Below are positions 61,883 to 64,000 of a stretch of DNA of 64,000 nt, one piece after another (the first letter of the stretch is position 1; each line of letters opens with the position of its first letter). The position numbers were made by a program, and so were the translations under genes. The stretch spans positions 1 to 64,000 of the forward strand of contig JANQFE010000016.1 of assembly GCA_028278025.1 (NCBI GenBank), written 5' to 3'. This DNA comes from Thermodesulfobacteriota bacterium. GTDB lineage: Bacteria; Desulfobacterota; WTBG01; CAIYCZ01; CAIRTM01. The notes below the pieces were generated by a model. It made no database searches. It saw only the letters and a program-made list of their open reading frames with translations, and had not been told where the DNA came from.

Positions 61883-63037
61883 CTAAACCGGAATACCCAT
61901 TTTTTTGATAAGGTCAAGTTTTTCTGCCGTAGTAAGTTTTTTCTTCTGCCTCGGTTTAATGGCAAGTACGGGCTTGGAGCTGTTTTCATAATCATGGGAC
62001 GGCACTGTTCGTTTACCCCGGCCCGGGTCATAGCTGGGTGTTTCATTGAACTGTTCTACAATAAGAAAAATGTTTGTGGCAATGTCACAGGCACCGCCGT
62101 GGTAGCCGCAATGGGCTTGGTTAATATAATCGGCAATTGCCAGTTCATACTCAGTATTCGCAGGATTATAGTACGATATAAGCCAACAGAACCCTCTGAA
62201 CTGAAAGTGAGGATACAGCCCTTCCTGCCCGCCAAAAAACGGGCTGTCGTTTGTGGATGCATGCAGGCCCAGATAACCCATGGTTGCCATTGGATTAACC
62301 ATGAGATTCTGAAATGTTTTGGTTTCCGTAAAACCATAGCCGCCGCCATCATCCTCTTTGTTGATAGGCCGCCCGCTATACAGCTCAAGGGTTGCAAACC
62401 GGGTTTTGTCCCAGAGGGTTTTGTCCTGATAGAGCTCCTGGCGCAGCTTGAAAATATCTACAGGAATCTTTGCCGTGCCCTGCCGTACGGCCTCATATAC
62501 TTTCTCTACTTCATCATTTATATACTGAATATGCTCCTCTTTCGGAATGATGGTCAGCCCTTTGACTGCCGTGTTAAGATGAAAATCACTATCACCCCGG
62601 CTGCCGTATTTTCTGCCGTACGTGCAAAGCATAGGGTGATGATGGCCGCCGCTGGAGATCTCAAGCTCATCGGTTTCACCTTCAAAAAAAGCTATGAGCT
62701 GATCATAATACCAGGTTTTTTCAGAGATCCACCATTCATGGAAATCATCATCAAATTCCCTTACAGGGTATTTGCGCCACAATCCGTCGACTTTTGCCGT
62801 TACGGTTCCTTGATCATTAACGTTATCTGTGCGTATGTTTCTCGGAATAAAATAGCTGTTGCCGTTTTCATCGGTTTTCCAATCAGCCAAAGGTTTGTAT
62901 ACCTTCGGCTGCCCTGCATTACCCCATTTTGCACTTAAAGGGGTTAACCCCAGTCCCAGTGAAGAAAGCCCTGCAAGTTTTAAAAAGGACCTGCGCTGCA
63001 TGTTGATATTGCCGAAAAAATCTTTTATTTTTTTCAT
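61883..63037 (-). CDS. Tat-exported protein of unknown function
   Basis: 384 aa. Twin-arginine leader MQRRSFLKLAGLSSLGLG at ~13-30, so exported folded, typically with a bound cofactor. The mature part is rich in His, Trp, Tyr and Phe: SGGHHHPMLC, FHLNTAVKG, and a Cys pair region HCGYHGGACD near residue 315 that could bind metal or haem-like cofactor. No family recognised. AAGGAGGAG ribosome site. Confidence 0.75.
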   Translation of the reverse strand: MKKIKDFFGNINMQRRSFLKLAGLSSLGLGLTPLSAKWGNAGQPKVYKPLADWKTDENGNSYFIPRNIRTDNVNDQGTVTAKVDGLWRKYPVREFDDDFHEWWISEKTWYYDQLIAFFEGETDELEISSGGHHHPMLCTYGRKYGSRGDSDFHLNTAVKGLTIIPKEEHIQYINDEVEKVYEAVRQGTAKIPVDIFKLRQELYQDKTLWDKTRFATLELYSGRPINKEDDGGGYGFTETKTFQNLMVNPMATMGYLGLHASTNDSPFFGGQEGLYPHFQFRGFCWLISYYNPANTEYELAIADYINQAHCGYHGGACDIATNIFLIVEQFNETPSYDPGRGKRTVPSHDYENSSKPVLAIKPRQKKKLTTAEKLDLIKKMGIPV

Positions 63038-63175
63038 AGCTCACTCCTCCTTCACGATAAATATAATACTTTTGTTACACGCCTGCCCCCCTTTTTCAAA
63101 GGCGCTTATGATCACCTGTATGACCATGAGATTATATATTGTTTTTCGAAAAAGGAATTACTACCGCTTCACATC

Positions 63176-63330
63176 TGAATTTGTCAGTTCATCGGTGGGG
63201 GTCTTTGGTTTTGGGCAGCAAGGGCGGTGCAAGCAATTGTCTTTACTATAAGAGACGGTCGTTCAAGCGAGCACATAGCCCGCTGCAATCAAAACCAAAG
63301 ACCCTCGCTAAATCATACCCCCAAATTCAA
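63176..63330. repeat. Repeat B copy 2: core inverted relative to flanks
   Basis: Inverted repeat GGGGGTCTTTGGTTTTG (63197-63213) / CAAAACCAAAGACCCTC (63290-63306). The core (GGCAGCAAGGGCGGTGC ... GAGCACATAGCCCGCTGCAA) runs in the same direction as in copy 1, but the left flank GAATTTGTCAGTTCATCGG is the inverse of copy 1's right flank and the right flank is the inverse of copy 1's left flank. Confidence 0.8.
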
Positions 63331-63354
63331 ATATGATTTGTACTACTACTAACC

Positions 63355-63440
63355 GACAATTAAAACTGCGGAGGTTGGGCTCGCACCTGTTTGGGCAGCA
63401 AGGGCAGTGCGAGCCCGGCTTACGCCCAATTTTAATTGTC
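63355..63440. repeat. 86-bp imperfect palindrome with repeat B core motif
   Basis: GACAATTAAAA ... TGGGCTCGCAC pairs with GTGCGAGCCCGG ... TTTTAATTGTC. The apex contains TTGGGCAGCAAGGGCAGTGC, close to the start of the repeat B core next door. Confidence 0.65.
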
Positions 63441-63477
63441 CTCATGTACTACCGTACAAAGGCAATTACCGTGAAGT

Positions 63478-63657
63478 TTAGCGTAATTTCCAGCCATGAA
63501 AGGATTTCGATTGCATCTGATTGCGCGTCTGCATCTGAAACTGCCGCCCGCTTACACCCCAACGATTGATTCCGTGTGTGTCACCCTGTCTTTTTTCTGC
63601 CTTGATATAGGAAATCACTGCAGATATGGCTGCGGCCATGCTATCGTTCTTTTTCAT
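63478..63657 (-). CDS. Small subunit resembling MmdE/OadG C-terminus (acyl-CoA decarboxylase-associated)
   Basis: About 59 aa. An Ala/Ile-rich helix (MAAAISAVISYIKAEKR) and a basic tail RWGVSGRQFQMQTRNQMQS. The W-x2-(S/A)GR-x2-QM-x2-R tail recalls the small epsilon/delta subunits of methylmalonyl-CoA and related Na+-pumping decarboxylases. Start placed at the ATG after GGGAG. Encoded just after meaB, which fits a methylmalonyl-CoA context. Family call is tentative. Confidence 0.5.
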   Translation of the reverse strand: MKKNDSMAAAISAVISYIKAEKRQGDTHGINRWGVSGRQFQMQTRNQMQSKSFHGWKLR

Positions 63658-63721
63658 ATCGACTCCCACAAAATATAAACACGTTACAAGACCATCCTAC
63701 AATCTCAGGACAGCGCTATGC

Positions 63722-64000
63722 TTAATGTGTGTTGTCAAGACAGTCAAGCAGTTCATATGCCGCTGTTGTCGGAACAAGTTTGCCGTGTTCAACCTTCTTG
63801 GTAACGTTATGTATTAATTTTTTAATGCCCGGTCTTTTATAAAAGCGCTCTTTAAGTCCGGCTTCAACCAGTGTCCACATCCAGTCAATTGCCTGCTGTT
63901 TTCTTTTAAGCTCCAGTTCCCCCGTTTCCGTCAGTTTTGTGCGATGTTCAAGCACGGTCTGCCAGATTTTATCTATCCCGGTCATATTCAAAGCACTGCA
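63722..64000 (-). CDS. meaB: MeaB/ArgK-type GTPase, C-terminal part (cut by window edge)
   Basis: Only the last ~92 residues are in the window; the frame continues past base 64000 (…CSALNMTGIDKIWQTVLEHR). The SAL-x2-TGID-x-IW segment and the helical tail ending KLVPTTAAYELLDCL match the C-terminal dimerisation region of MeaB, which protects and reloads adenosylcobalamin-dependent methylmalonyl-CoA mutase. Implies mutase genes just outside the window. Confidence 0.82.
   Translation of the reverse strand, partial: CSALNMTGIDKIWQTVLEHRTKLTETGELELKRKQQAIDWMWTLVEAGLKERFYKRPGIKKLIHNVTKKVEHGKLVPTTAAYELLDCLDNTH

Noticed and set aside
1-64000. tRNA, rRNA, phage or IS transposase genes
   Set aside because: No T-loop/anticodon arrangement, rRNA-like stretch, integrase or transposase motif was found on either strand by eye.

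Overview
The window reads as chromosome of a strict anaerobe of the deltaproteobacterial type (Desulfobacterota-like or a neighbouring phylum; no rRNA or marker gene is present to fix this). The signs are: soluble heterodisulfide-reductase (Hdr) modules, several ferredoxin-type proteins, an oxygen-labile two-subunit class I fumarase, GTP-type PEP carboxykinase, a MeaB-type GTPase (methylmalonyl-CoA mutase partner), secreted proteins with long Asp-rich linkers, and many two-component, PilZ and cyclic-nucleotide signalling proteins. No oxidase, hydrogenase catalytic subunit, phage, IS transposase, CRISPR array, rRNA or tRNA was recognised.

Layout. 0.3-9 kb: M23-like peptidase, LOG-family nucleosidase, an unknown protein, a Lys-rich small protein with ndk, a PilZ protein, pckG, a zincin-like protein and mltD. 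9.3-19.3 kb: fumarase beta subunit, a lipoprotein, a two-component pair whose regulator ends in a possible RelE/ParE-like domain, mltB, a DUF4388 protein, hflX and a PAS protein. 19.4-32.4 kb: surface and signalling region with a BNR-repeat protein carrying Asp-rich linkers, a LysM/TPR - polysaccharide deacetylase - adenylate cyclase operon, a divergent cNMP-binding/degenerate AAA/membrane polyferredoxin fusion, an Asp/Ser-repeat secreted protein, a gene remnant and a DUF481 outer-membrane protein. 32.8-37.2 kb: a large NAD-type glutamate dehydrogenase and a DRE-TIM aldolase. 37.5-56.6 kb: one long minus-strand block, in transcription order mdh, fumarase alpha, then hdrC, hdrB, nuoE, nuoF, nuoG-like, hdrA, hdrA, double hdrA, mvhD, frhB-like, hdrC, hdrB, a fumarate-reductase-like iron-sulfur subunit and its flavoprotein. 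56.9-64 kb: a secreted protein, GYD protein, acyl-CoA ligase, family III CoA-transferase, Tat-exported protein, a small acyl-CoA decarboxylase-like subunit and the 3' end of meaB.

How it fits together (inference). MeaB, the split fumarase, MDH, PEPCK and the fumarate-reductase-like pair outline a methylmalonyl-CoA/succinate/fumarate/malate/oxaloacetate route, used either for propionate oxidation or for fumarate respiration and propionate formation. The 14-gene Nuo-Hdr-Frd operon would be its soluble electron-transfer complex, linking NAD(H) and ferredoxin to the fumarate/succinate couple through several flavin and CCG-domain modules. This is the most interesting system in the window.

Intergenic DNA is rich in structure: a ~170-bp element present twice with its core inverted relative to its flanks; low-complexity spacers that sit at the 3' ends of minus-strand genes, sometimes supplying the last codons and stop; two further palindromic repeat families; and strong hairpin terminators.
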